Shown here piece by piece: positions 1 through 5,850 of a DNA stretch of 13,942 nucleotides (positions within the stretch are counted from its first letter, which is position 1; each line of letters opens with the position of its first letter). This DNA comes from Parachlamydiaceae bacterium. Lineage in GTDB: Bacteria > Chlamydiota > Chlamydiia > Chlamydiales > Parachlamydiaceae. The notes under the pieces were generated by a model, which searched no databases, had not been told where the DNA came from, and saw nothing but the letters and a program-made list of their open reading frames with translations. Location: assembly GCA_003164155.1 (NCBI GenBank), contig PLSG01000013.1, positions 1-13,942 of the forward strand, read 5' to 3'. Position numbers and translations under genes: made by a program.

Positions 1-546
1 CTTTTGAACTAGATGAGCCATCCATTTAATAATATAATTATAATATTCGGTGTTCCCGTTACAAATTACACTTTTAATATGCGTTTTAAAAAGCTGGCAG
101 TTTCCCTCTTTCGGTGTAATTGCAAAACCCTTCCAGATATTATACAGTCCTTTTTTGTGCTCTGAGGTTGTCGGATCAAATTGTATACCGTGAAACTCCC
201 TTCTTTTGGGGTGAGATAGCCATATTTTAGCTTTGCTTCTCAGTTTCTTATCTGAGCACTTTACCATCTGATTTTCATAGCAATTAATGAAGGATTGTTT
301 GCTTTCTAGTGTAAAATCTATCCCGTCAAATAGGGCGTGAGGTTTTTCAGTGAGAATATAAAATTGATCCGTGTGTATGGCGGCGTGTTTTTTATTTAAC
401 TCTTCAACAGCTGTATCTTCTGGTGTCTTTTCTATCAGGTTGTCAAAAGCCTCTTCTCGTTCTTTTGGCGTCGTTCTGAGATGATCTTTTAGAGGTTTTA
501 TATCGTTTAAATCTTTATCTATTAGATCTTTTATGGTATTACTCAT
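1..546 (-). CDS. DUF5906-type replication primase-helicase, N-terminal part (continues at 13942)
   Basis: The minus-strand frame opens with ATG at 546-544 and runs 182 codons to base 1 with no stop. Its last residues, WKGFAITPKEGNCQLF and then IIKWMAHLVQK, are the conserved stretch just before the ATPase core of DUF5906 phage/plasmid primase-helicases. That core appears in the same phase at 13942-13055, so on a closed circle this is one 477-aa protein. Such proteins (superfamily 3, D5-like) unwind DNA at the replication origin and often work with a primase; here a CHC2 primase lies just downstream. The ATG is the first start after an in-frame TAA. Its only Shine-Dalgarno-like match (AAAGGG) lies about 14 nt upstream, so translation initiation looks weak or controlled. 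Family membership is read from the sequence; the replication role is inferred from the family. Confidence 0.85.
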   Translation of the reverse strand, partial: MSNTIKDLIDKDLNDIKPLKDHLRTTPKEREEAFDNLIEKTPEDTAVEELNKKHAAIHTDQFYILTEKPHALFDGIDFTLESKQSFINCYENQMVKCSDKKLRSKAKIWLSHPKRREFHGIQFDPTTSEHKKGLYNIWKGFAITPKEGNCQLFKTHIKSVICNGNTEYYNYIIKWMAHLVQK

Positions 547-549
547 GTT

Positions 550-558
550 AGTGGATAA
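550..558 (-). promoter_or_regulatory. DnaA-box-like 9-mer
   Basis: The minus strand reads TTATCCACT, 8 of 9 matches to the E. coli DnaA box TTATCCACA. It lies in the leader directly in front of the DUF5906 start codon. A second 8/9 match (TTATCCACG) is at 2417-2425 on the plus strand. Isolated 8/9 boxes can arise by chance, so DnaA binding is only a possibility. Confidence 0.25.
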
Positions 559-585
559 ATCCCTTTATAGAGTGATTTTCTGTTG

Positions 586-625
586 AAGCCATCCGAGATT
601 CGAGCCTCAGTTGATGGCTTTTTTT
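586..625 (+). terminator. Rho-independent terminator, plus-strand direction
   Basis: An 8-bp perfect stem, AAGCCATC (586-593) with GATGGCTT (613-620), is followed directly by a T run on the plus strand. In the other direction no U tract follows, so it would stop plus-strand transcription only. Both neighbouring genes are on the minus strand, so any RNA ending here would be antisense to the DUF5906 leader and 5' coding region. Confidence 0.5.
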
Positions 626-639
626 GTTTTTATTACCCT

Positions 640-2013
640 TCATTGCCCAGCCATCCTTTGAGAACCCTTAAAATCGACCCAAATATTATTCTTTTTGTAG
701 ATTTCAAACCGCTTTTTGAAACTTGATCCACTAAAGCCGCAATCGTCTCTTAAATCGTACACAATAGCCTGCTCTTTTCCTGGAAATGGTCGCACAACCC
801 TCCCCACTGCTTGCATCAGCTTAATTTCACTGCTGATTGGCGCTCCCATAATTAAAGTTCCCCATATGCTCACATCAACACCCTCCCCTAAAATACCTGT
901 CGTTCCAATGGTTAATCGCGATGATTTGATCTTATCCATTAAACCGTCCCGATCTACACCGCCATGAGCCAAAACGTGAGAAATTCCGACCTTTTCAAGC
1001 ATGGCTGATAATTGTTCGGCATGTGTCACCCGATCAACCAGGACAAGAGCTGCCCCGTCTGCTTTTGTTGCAAGATCCAGAATGATTTTGTTTCTGCCGA
1101 GATTGTGCGAGATTGATTCGAGGTACTCGTGCCAAGAGTTGACCAGGCCCGGGTTATGTCCTGTTTCAATTGGAATTACCGTTGCTGGTACTGTTGCTCC
1201 GACGTTTTCTACCTCTTGTTTTTCGATTGTAGCAATAGCCGGACCGACCGCTCGATAGATAACTTGTTCCAATCCATCCCTTCGATTTGGTGTAGCGCTC
1301 AAGCCATATCGATATTTCGCATTTAAAAGGCCGATAACGCTAAAGAATGTCGAACTAGGTATATGATGTCCTTCATCAGCGATAATAGTTCCAAAGGAAT
1401 TAGAGAGACCTTTTGTTTCATCTTCCCTTGATGCCAATGTTTGAACCATCGCAATCGTAATCTCATCACCTAAATTCCACTCATCACCGGCAATAAATCC
1501 CGCCGTTATCCCTAAACGCTCCTCGATGACAGTTGCCCATTGTCTAGCAAGCTCTGCTCGATGAACAATGATTAAGGCTTTCTGCCCCTTTTGCCGGATT
1601 ATCTCAAGTCCAATAAAACTTTTTCCTGAACCGGTAGGGCTAACTATCACTCCCTGGTCGAACATTCCGGCCGCGTCTACTGCCCTTTCTTGGTAGTTGC
1701 GCAATTCGATTCCTTTCAAGCGATCCGGATAGGAGCACTGTGCGGAGGCCCGCTCGTCGATTATAGAGGGTGTGATATCAGCCACCTGGAATGCCCCTAA
1801 AAGGTCGCGCATGTACCCACGCGGTAGGATGAGATACCCCTCTTTGTGTCTGTAGGTGGTGATCGTCTCTTCGATATCCCGATTCGATCGCCTGTTTTGC
1901 TCATTGGCAATAAAAACAGGATTGCTGAAGGTATTTTCCTCAATACATTTATCGATTATCTCGGCCGTGACAGTTTCGATTTCGAGGACAATATTTGAGT
2001 TAAGCTTTAGCAC
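640..2013 (-). CDS. DEAD/DEAH-box SF2 helicase, XPB/UvsW-like
   Basis: This 457-aa protein has a full SF2 helicase motif set: a Q-motif-like LRNYQERAV (about 104-112), Walker A PTGSGKS (126-132), motif Ia around HRAELARQW, DEGHH as motif II (213-217), SAT as motif III (239-241), GEGVDV as motif V, and QAVGRVVRP as motif VI (401-409). The arrangement resembles UvsW/XPB/RadD-type DNA helicases of phages and plasmids, which remodel branched DNA. The start is GTG at 2013, overlapping the stop of the upstream HTH gene by 7 nt (GTGCTAA), which implies translational coupling. AGGTGG lies just upstream as a Shine-Dalgarno. About 100 N-terminal residues precede the helicase core and are unassigned. 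The role in plasmid replication or repair is inferred from the family and its place next to the DUF5906 gene. Confidence 0.85.
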   Translation of the reverse strand: MLKLNSNIVLEIETVTAEIIDKCIEENTFSNPVFIANEQNRRSNRDIEETITTYRHKEGYLILPRGYMRDLLGAFQVADITPSIIDERASAQCSYPDRLKGIELRNYQERAVDAAGMFDQGVIVSPTGSGKSFIGLEIIRQKGQKALIIVHRAELARQWATVIEERLGITAGFIAGDEWNLGDEITIAMVQTLASREDETKGLSNSFGTIIADEGHHIPSSTFFSVIGLLNAKYRYGLSATPNRRDGLEQVIYRAVGPAIATIEKQEVENVGATVPATVIPIETGHNPGLVNSWHEYLESISHNLGRNKIILDLATKADGAALVLVDRVTHAEQLSAMLEKVGISHVLAHGGVDRDGLMDKIKSSRLTIGTTGILGEGVDVSIWGTLIMGAPISSEIKLMQAVGRVVRPFPGKEQAIVYDLRDDCGFSGSSFKKRFEIYKKNNIWVDFKGSQRMAGQ

Positions 2014-2255
2014 TTGGTGCCACCTGTTTCATGTGAACTATAGGAAGCAGTTTTGTGAAGAAAATCAATAATATCTTTTTTTGCGAAAATGACCTTTCCA
2101 CCTAATTTAATTGATGGAATTTGAGCGGATTTTAATAGGTTTTTTCCGCCAGATATTGAGCTGCATAGGCCAGCTTTCGTGAGTTCTGTCAAAGACAAAA
2201 TTTCTGAATCACTCACGTTATTAAGTTTTTCTTCAAGAATTGAAGCAATAGACAT
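2007..2255 (-). CDS. Small helix-turn-helix (excisionase/MerR-like) DNA-binding protein
   Basis: This 82-aa protein has the pattern of an HTH_17/excisionase winged-helix domain: LSLTELTKAG, then a turn and helix around GKNLLKS, a wing IPSIKLGGKVIFAKKDI and a closing helix IDFLHK (about 20-67). The family binds DNA as excisionases, replication accessory proteins or small repressors. ATG at 2255 has a strong GGAGG five bases upstream. That Shine-Dalgarno lies inside a perfect 7-bp inverted repeat and could be hidden in an mRNA hairpin. It is the first gene of a two-gene unit with the helicase. It resembles the 66-aa HTH protein before parA in type, so the plasmid carries two such genes. The target site is not identifiable. 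Confidence 0.7.
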   Translation of the reverse strand: MSIASILEEKLNNVSDSEILSLTELTKAGLCSSISGGKNLLKSAQIPSIKLGGKVIFAKKDIIDFLHKTASYSSHETGGTKC

Positions 2256-2277
2256 TTTAACCTCCAGTGGGTATATT
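2249..2277 (+). promoter_or_regulatory. Candidate plus-strand promoter
   Basis: TAGACA (2249-2254) and TATATT (2272-2277) are separated by exactly 17 bp, each 5 of 6 to the sigma-70 consensus. No annotated plus-strand gene follows, but about 160 bp downstream there is a strong plus-strand terminator (2437-2469). Promoter and terminator would frame an RNA of roughly 185 nt. The -35 overlaps the start codon of the divergent HTH gene. Confidence 0.45.
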
Positions 2278-2293
2278 TTGTGTTTTCTGGAGG
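2261..2293 (-). promoter_or_regulatory. Inverted repeat that can sequester the HTH gene's ribosome-binding site
   Basis: The plus strand reads CCTCCAG (2261-2267) and CTGGAGG (2287-2293), a perfect 7-bp inverted repeat with 19 bases between. In the minus-strand mRNA the proximal arm contains the GGAGG Shine-Dalgarno of the gene starting at 2255, so folding would block ribosome access. The same repeat could be a protein operator, and its distal arm carries GGAGG on the plus strand next to an ATG at 2297. Confidence 0.45.
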
Positions 2294-2296
2294 CAA

Positions 2297-2386
2297 ATGC
2301 GCCTGGTTAAAGACTCTCAAACTAGCAAATTCGTAGGCGTGAGCAACAAACTCCTGTTGAAAGTCATAATCACATATGATATGTGA
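2297..2386 (+). CDS. Possible 29-aa peptide in the plus-strand transcript
   Basis: ATG at 2297 follows GGAGG at 2289-2293 with 3 bases between, a short spacing. It opens a 29-codon frame beginning MRLVKDSQTSKF and ending VIITYDM before TGA at 2386. The peptide is basic at the N-terminus and hydrophobic near the C-terminus (LLLKVIITY). It sits between the candidate promoter and terminator. No family recognised; its small size makes a chance ORF quite possible. Confidence 0.25.
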   Translation: MRLVKDSQTSKFVGVSNKLLLKVIITYDM

Positions 2387-2416
2387 GGAATATAAATTAA
2401 ATTTTACTTCGTGTGG

Positions 2417-2425
2417 TTATCCACG
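2417..2425 (+). promoter_or_regulatory. DnaA-box-like 9-mer
   Basis: TTATCCACG is 8 of 9 to the DnaA box consensus, inside the small hairpin at 2411-2426 and just after an AT-rich stretch (2386-2410). It may be coincidental with the hairpin. Confidence 0.2.
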
Positions 2426-2436
2426 CAACTATAGGT

Positions 2437-2469
2437 CATAAGAGCGCCAACTCTTATGGCTTTTTTTTT
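2437..2469 (+). terminator. Rho-independent terminator, plus strand
   Basis: A perfect 8-bp stem, CATAAGAG (2437-2444) with CTCTTATG (2451-2458), has a 6-base loop. It is followed by GC and nine consecutive T (2461-2469). This is a textbook intrinsic terminator for plus-strand transcription, although no large plus-strand gene lies upstream. Confidence 0.7.
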
Positions 2470-2490
2470 GCATACCACTAGTATTTATAT

Positions 2491-2592
2491 TCATCTGTAG
2501 GCTGCATTTACCTCACCTTCTTCTATATTTAAATAGTGTCGAATAAATTTCTGGAAAGTCAATATGTTTAGGTAAAATTTATTTTCTTCCAT
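2491..2592 (-). CDS. Possible 33-aa protein at the end of the partition operon
   Basis: ATG at 2592 lies 18 nt after the stop of the RHH gene, with GGAAAG upstream as a weak Shine-Dalgarno. The frame runs 33 codons to TGA at 2491. The product, starting MEENKFYLNILTFQK and ending EEGEVNAAYR, has an amphipathic, helix-like composition typical of a real protein. It may be a small gene or the remnant N-terminus of a larger one. No family recognised. Confidence 0.35.
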   Translation of the reverse strand: MEENKFYLNILTFQKFIRHYLNIEEGEVNAAYR

Positions 2593-2610
2593 AAAATCAT
2601 CTTTCCAAAT

Positions 2611-3042
2611 CTACTTAAATACATTTGCAATCCATTCCCTAACCTCTTTTTCTGAAGTCAGCGTTTCAAGTTGCAATGAGTCTTCTAACTCCAAAAAGTT
2701 ATCTATTAAAGAGCGAAGTATCGTGTTAGCGGTAATCCTCTCTTTTTCCTCGATTCCTCTTAACTGATTAGATCGAAATTTCATTAGTTTCTTAGCAACA
2801 CGGTCTAATCCTTCTTTTTGCTCTGTGCTGAGTAAAACTGTAACTTTATCTAGTTGTTGCCATTTTGGAAGTGTTCGAGGATCTTTTTCAAAGGTCGGAT
2901 CAATATTGTCGCGTTGAGTTGGAATATCGCATATGATCGCCGCCGGAGGTGTTGGTATTGTTGGCGGTTGCTCTTTGACCATTGCAGCCTTCTTTATCCC
3001 TCCAAAAAGAGTGTCTTTTGTCTTATCGGTGTCTAAAGCCAT
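2611..3042 (-). CDS. Ribbon-helix-helix partition partner (ParB-like) of ParA
   Basis: I choose ATG at 3042, which overlaps the parA stop by one base (TAATG) and has GGGGAG upstream; an upstream start at 3081 would give 156 aa instead of 143. The N-terminal half is polar and proline-rich (about 1-65), as expected for a flexible arm that contacts ParA. The C-terminal half fits a ribbon-helix-helix fold: strand DKVTVLLS, helix TEQKEGLDRVAKKLMK, helix ITANTILRSLIDNFLELE. Being directly after parA and coupled to it, it is most simply the centromere-binding protein of a type Ib-like par locus (ParG/omega type), which would bind the repeat array upstream of the operon. The fold is read from the sequence pattern; the partition role is inferred from context. 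Confidence 0.65.
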   Translation of the reverse strand: MALDTDKTKDTLFGGIKKAAMVKEQPPTIPTPPAAIICDIPTQRDNIDPTFEKDPRTLPKWQQLDKVTVLLSTEQKEGLDRVAKKLMKFRSNQLRGIEEKERITANTILRSLIDNFLELEDSLQLETLTSEKEVREWIANVFK

Positions 3043-3815
3043 TAACTCCCCACGCGAGTTAAGAGTTCTTTTGTGGCGCACATGTAGTCTGTGAATCCCT
3101 TCCCGCTTGGCTTTTCCATGTCAAAAATTGTCATGCGCTTTTGAGGACAGGCTTTCAACTTTGTGTTGATGCGAATAAGTGACTTAAAGACCTCATCGGG
3201 GAATGTTTCTCTTAAAATCTTTTCGACATCGGAGCTGATCCCTTCTCTTTTGTCGGACATCGTGATTAAAAACCCGGCATTTCTAATTTCCGGATTGATC
3301 GGTTTAATCTCTTCAATGATCTTAAGAAGGTGTTTGATGCCGACAAGAGGAAGGTATTCAGCGCTGACAGGGCAAATATAAGCATGACTTGCAACCAAGC
3401 TGTTGACCGTTTTTAGGCTCACGTGAGGGCTATTGTCGATTACGATAAAGTCGTATTTATCGAGAAACTTGTCGGATAGAACCTGCTTCAATTTATGCTC
3501 TCGACCGATTGTTGATTGAAGTTGAAGGTCTAAATTGACCATCGACTCACCGGCCGGAGCGATATCAAAGTTTTTAAGGTGTGTTGACCTTATTATAGAC
3601 TTCAAAGAGGCTTTTCCGAGGATAACTTCAGTGATATTTGCGGCGTCTTCTTCAAGGTCACCTATGAGGGAATGAGTAAAGTTTGCTTGTGGATCTAGGT
3701 CGACGCCAAGAACGCTTTTGCCAAGGAGTGAAAGCCCGGCGCATAGATTGACGCAACTTGTTGTTTTAGCCACACCGCCCTTGCTATTAACTATTGAGAG
3801 TATCTTTGGGGCCAT
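3042..3815 (-). CDS. parA: ParA-type partition ATPase
   Basis: This 257-aa protein has the deviant Walker A box KGGVAKTT (12-19) with the signature lysine, the A' motif VDLDPQAN (38-45), and Walker B FIVIDNSP (about 123-130). It has no N-terminal DNA-binding extension, so it matches small type Ib ParA/Soj-like ATPases of plasmids. These bind the nucleoid in the ATP form and move plasmid copies by way of a centromere-bound partner. The start ATG at 3815 follows the upstream HTH gene by 3 bases, with AAAAGG as Shine-Dalgarno, and the stop overlaps the next start. The order HTH, parA, RHH gene is one operon. Chlamydial plasmid ParA homologues (Pgp5) are in the same broad family, but I cannot assign the lineage. 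Confidence 0.9.
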   Translation of the reverse strand: MAPKILSIVNSKGGVAKTTSCVNLCAGLSLLGKSVLGVDLDPQANFTHSLIGDLEEDAANITEVILGKASLKSIIRSTHLKNFDIAPAGESMVNLDLQLQSTIGREHKLKQVLSDKFLDKYDFIVIDNSPHVSLKTVNSLVASHAYICPVSAEYLPLVGIKHLLKIIEEIKPINPEIRNAGFLITMSDKREGISSDVEKILRETFPDEVFKSLIRINTKLKACPQKRMTIFDMEKPSGKGFTDYMCATKELLTRVGS

Positions 3816-3818
3816 GTT

Positions 3819-4019
3819 TTACCTTTTCGCTAACTTTGATTTAGAATCTTCCTGTACCTTTTCGGATATCCAATTCATTAAGGTTTCTTTGTGGAATCTC
3901 AAAACCTTACCAATGCGAAACGATGGGATGCTCCCATTTTTAACGTGGCGATATAGCGTTGCCCTTCCAACCTTCAAAAAGTCGCAAGCTTCATCTGCGT
4001 TCAATATTTCCCCGGCCAT
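3819..4019 (-). CDS. Excisionase-family helix-turn-helix protein, first gene of the par operon
   Basis: This 66-aa protein is almost entirely an HTH_17/excisionase domain: ILNADEACDFLKVGRATLYRHVKNGSIP (helix-turn-helix, about 4-32), wing SFRIGKVLRFHK and helix ETLMNWISEKV, then a basic tail ending KSKLAKR. Family members bind DNA as excisionases (Xis), small repressors or accessory replication proteins. Three bases separate it from parA, so they are co-transcribed. A recombinase gene lies on the other side of the repeat region in divergent orientation. It could therefore be a directionality factor for that recombinase or the autorepressor of the par operon, and the sequence does not decide between these. 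AGGAG lies about 11 nt before the ATG, a long spacing. Confidence 0.75.
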   Translation of the reverse strand: MAGEILNADEACDFLKVGRATLYRHVKNGSIPSFRIGKVLRFHKETLMNWISEKVQEDSKSKLAKR

Positions 4020-4059
4020 CTTATTAAGCTCTCCTAAAATATTTTGTCATTTGATCCTT

Positions 4060-4089
4060 TTTATCATTCATTTTTCAAATTCAAGTCAA
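4060..4089 (-). promoter_or_regulatory. Candidate promoter of the HTH-parA-RHH operon
   Basis: On the minus strand TTGACT (4089-4084, 5 of 6) is followed after 18 bp by GATAAA (4065-4060, 4 of 6). It lies about 40 bp before the first start codon of the par operon and about 50 bp from the near edge of the 8-bp repeat array, so protein spreading from the array could repress it. Confidence 0.4.
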
Positions 4090-4137
4090 TCTATTTTTGT
4101 CTCACATGTTATCACGCGTCGTTTTTCTTGATCTTTG

Positions 4138-4446
4138 AAGATTGGAAGATACGAATATAAGAAGTTGAGAAGTTGGTGAGTTTTGAAGTTCGGGAGATCC
4201 TAAATTGCGGACTTGTGAAGTTATGATGTTGAGGAGTTCTTAAGTTGGTGATTTCGGAAGTTAAGGACTTGCTAACTTCGGTAATTAAGAACTTAAGGAG
4301 TTTTAAAGTTACAAAGTTCGGGAGGTTGTAAGTTCAAAAGGTCTTTATAAAGTGAATTCATTAATTATGGAGTTTGGAAGTTAAGGACTCAGCAACTTCT
4401 GTAGTTAAGTAGTTTGGAATTGCTTGACTTAAGGAGTTCTGATATT
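4138..4446. repeat. Degenerate 8-bp tandem repeat array, candidate centromere (parS)
   Basis: A pentamer of type RRGTT/RRCTT (mostly AAGTT, GAGTT, GACTT, AACTT) recurs in strict 8-bp register. Examples are AAGTT at 4162, 4170, 4186, 4218, 4242, 4258, 4306, 4314, 4330 and 4378, and GAGTT at 4178, 4234, 4298, 4370 and 4434. Counting by hand every 8 bases from 4162 to 4442 gives 36 steps, of which 30 have TT at the fourth and fifth positions. The register seems to begin with AAGAT at 4138 and 4146. A higher-order copy, 4256-4289 against 4376-4409 (120 bp apart, 15 units), matches 28 of 34 bases. Ribbon-helix-helix proteins such as MetJ and omega bind tandem boxes of 7-8 bp, and an RHH gene sits in the adjacent par operon. 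A centromere is therefore the favoured role; an iteron origin is the alternative. Confidence 0.7.
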
Positions 4447-4449
4447 CTA

Positions 4450-4477
4450 GGTTACGATAAGTGCAGTTATCGAAACA
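4450..4477. other. dif-like tyrosine-recombinase core site (11-6-11)
   Basis: Two 11-base arms, GGTTACGATAA (4450-4460) and TTATCGAAACA (4467-4477), flank a 6-base spacer gtgcag. The ten inner positions of the arms are symmetric at nine. The ATAA-N6-TTAT centre and the 11-6-11 spacing are those of XerC/XerD dif sites. It lies about 40 bp before the gene pair ending in a tyrosine recombinase and directly at the end of the 8-bp array. It may be the recombinase's own core (attachment or multimer-resolution) site or a site for host Xer proteins. A simple operator is the alternative. Confidence 0.45.
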
Positions 4478-4515
4478 TAGACCTTGTTGAAAGGTTTTAA
4501 GGTAAAGGAAATATT

Positions 4516-4737
4516 ATGAGTATTGATGATCTCGAATCAAAAATTGAAGCAAAGCGAATTGAACTAAAGAGCGCCGATGAAGCCGTAAAGAAATATCGAG
4601 CTTTAACTCCATTAAGTCCGACGACCCAAACACCAGGTCACAACTTTATAGAAATGAAAACAGCTTATGACAATTACAATCGGATAAACGACGAGTATAA
4701 ATCATTGGTCCGCCAAAGATCAGATTTAGGACATTAA
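4516..4737 (+). CDS. Small coiled-coil protein upstream of the recombinase
   Basis: This 73-aa, highly charged protein has two predicted helical stretches, DDLESKIEAKRIELKSADEA (4-23) and the segment from about 45 (IEMKTAYDNYNRINDEYK) to the end, separated by a proline/threonine-rich loop (TPLSPTTQTPG). This suggests a helical hairpin or coiled coil. AAAGGA lies 7 bases before the ATG. Its stop is one base before the ATG of the recombinase, so the two are co-translated. Small partners in this position could be accessory factors for recombination, but I recognise no family and assign no function. Confidence 0.7.
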   Translation: MSIDDLESKIEAKRIELKSADEAVKKYRALTPLSPTTQTPGHNFIEMKTAYDNYNRINDEYKSLVRQRSDLGH

Positions 4738-4738
4738 A

Positions 4739-5800
4739 ATGAATGAAATCATCCTTATTGAATCAAACAACTCACCCGATCGGTTAGCTAAATTAGAGCG
4801 TTTAGCTCAAACAGCCGAACAGGTATCAGCAAATCGGAGATCGATCAACACACTCCGAGGATATCAAGCCGACTGGGAGGATTTTTGTTCCTGGTGCGAC
4901 GAACACGGGTTTCAATCTTTACCTACGGCTCCTCACACAGTAAAAGCCTATTTAGCTGATAGAGCCATCAATCCTTGGGTTGGAGTTTCTGGAAGACTAA
5001 GAAAGCCGACTAAAAAAGGGCCTTTAAAACTTCCGACACTTCTCCACCGTCTATGGGGGATTAAACATGCTCACAAAGAATTTGGCTTTGAATTTAACGC
5101 CCAACACAGAGAAATAGAGGCCGTCTTGGATAGTCTTAAAAACATGAATGTTGCTAAAGAGGTCAGGAAGGATCCGCTTTTATTAGATGATATCAGGGGG
5201 ATGACTAGCAATCTTCCCGATTCAGCAACAGGAATCCGAGATAAGGCAATCTTATTAGTCGGGTTTGTCGGGGCTTTGAGACGGTCTGAAATTGCCTCTC
5301 TTACTGACAAAGATCTAAAGCTTGTCGAGGAGGGCGTCGAGCTCAATCTAAGCCAATCAAAAACAGGTGCAAGAGACCTTGTTATCCCCTATGGATCAAA
5401 CCCTTTAAGTTGTCCAGTCAGGGCACTAAAGAAGTGGCTAGAAACTGCTAAAATCTCTTTAAACACTGACGAAAAAAAGAGGATCCCGATTTTCCGTTCG
5501 ATCAATCGACATGGTCAAATTAGCAACAACCAGATAACAGGCGCCGCAATCGCTCTCATTGTGAAGAGAAACCCATACCTAAAATTATTGGAAGATCAGG
5601 CAAAAGAGAAGGGGGAATCTGTCCCAAACTACGGCGGACACAGTTTAAGAGCTGGATTTGTCACCGAGGCCGTCCTCCAAGAAGTCCCCGAACACCTGAT
5701 AACAGCTCAAACAGGGCACAAGAAGAGAGAGACCCTGGAAAAATATATTCGTGTGTCTAACAAATGGAAACACAACGCAGCAATTAAATTAGGACTGTGA
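4739..5800 (+). CDS. Tyrosine recombinase / integrase
   Basis: This 353-aa protein has the full catalytic set: Arg in GALRRSEIASL (about R181), Lys in SQSKTGARD (about K208), HSLR (H301, R304), His in TGHKK (H327) and the nucleophile Tyr336 in LEKYIR. The N-terminal part (about 20-130) fits a SAM-like core-binding domain that clamps the DNA (NTLRGYQADWEDFCSWC and onward). Length and motif spacing match phage integrases and Xer-like plasmid recombinases; chlamydial plasmids carry related enzymes (Pgp7/Pgp8). A dif-like site lies 260 bp upstream. Likely jobs are resolving plasmid multimers or integrating the element. It follows the 73-aa gene by one base. Confidence 0.9.
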   Translation: MNEIILIESNNSPDRLAKLERLAQTAEQVSANRRSINTLRGYQADWEDFCSWCDEHGFQSLPTAPHTVKAYLADRAINPWVGVSGRLRKPTKKGPLKLPTLLHRLWGIKHAHKEFGFEFNAQHREIEAVLDSLKNMNVAKEVRKDPLLLDDIRGMTSNLPDSATGIRDKAILLVGFVGALRRSEIASLTDKDLKLVEEGVELNLSQSKTGARDLVIPYGSNPLSCPVRALKKWLETAKISLNTDEKKRIPIFRSINRHGQISNNQITGAAIALIVKRNPYLKLLEDQAKEKGESVPNYGGHSLRAGFVTEAVLQEVPEHLITAQTGHKKRETLEKYIRVSNKWKHNAAIKLGL

Positions 5801-5850
5801 AATAATTACAATGCTGTTTTAATAGTAACTTAAATCACTCACGAGGATAA

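Larger units (their letters stand above)
2284..2469 (+). ncRNA. Candidate short plus-strand RNA or mini-mRNA
   Basis: Bounds are inferred from a promoter-like pair at 2249-2277 and a good intrinsic terminator at 2437-2469. Inside are a second hairpin, GTGTGG/CCACGC with a TTAT loop (2411-2426, one G-T pair), and a short ORF (2297-2386). It lies between the partition operon and the helicase operon, divergent from the latter, in a 355-bp stretch otherwise lacking large genes. It could be a regulatory RNA for copy number or partition, or simply an mRNA for the 29-aa peptide. No RNA family was recognised. Confidence 0.3.

Noticed and set aside
3042..3081. Upstream start (3081) for the RHH partition gene
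   Set aside because: The ATG at 3042 has GGGGAG at good distance and overlaps the parA stop as TAATG, whereas the 3081 start would lie well inside parA without a better ribosome-binding site.
4138..4446. CRISPR array
   Set aside because: The repeat unit is 8 bp and degenerate, with no 25-40-bp repeats, no unique spacers and no cas genes.
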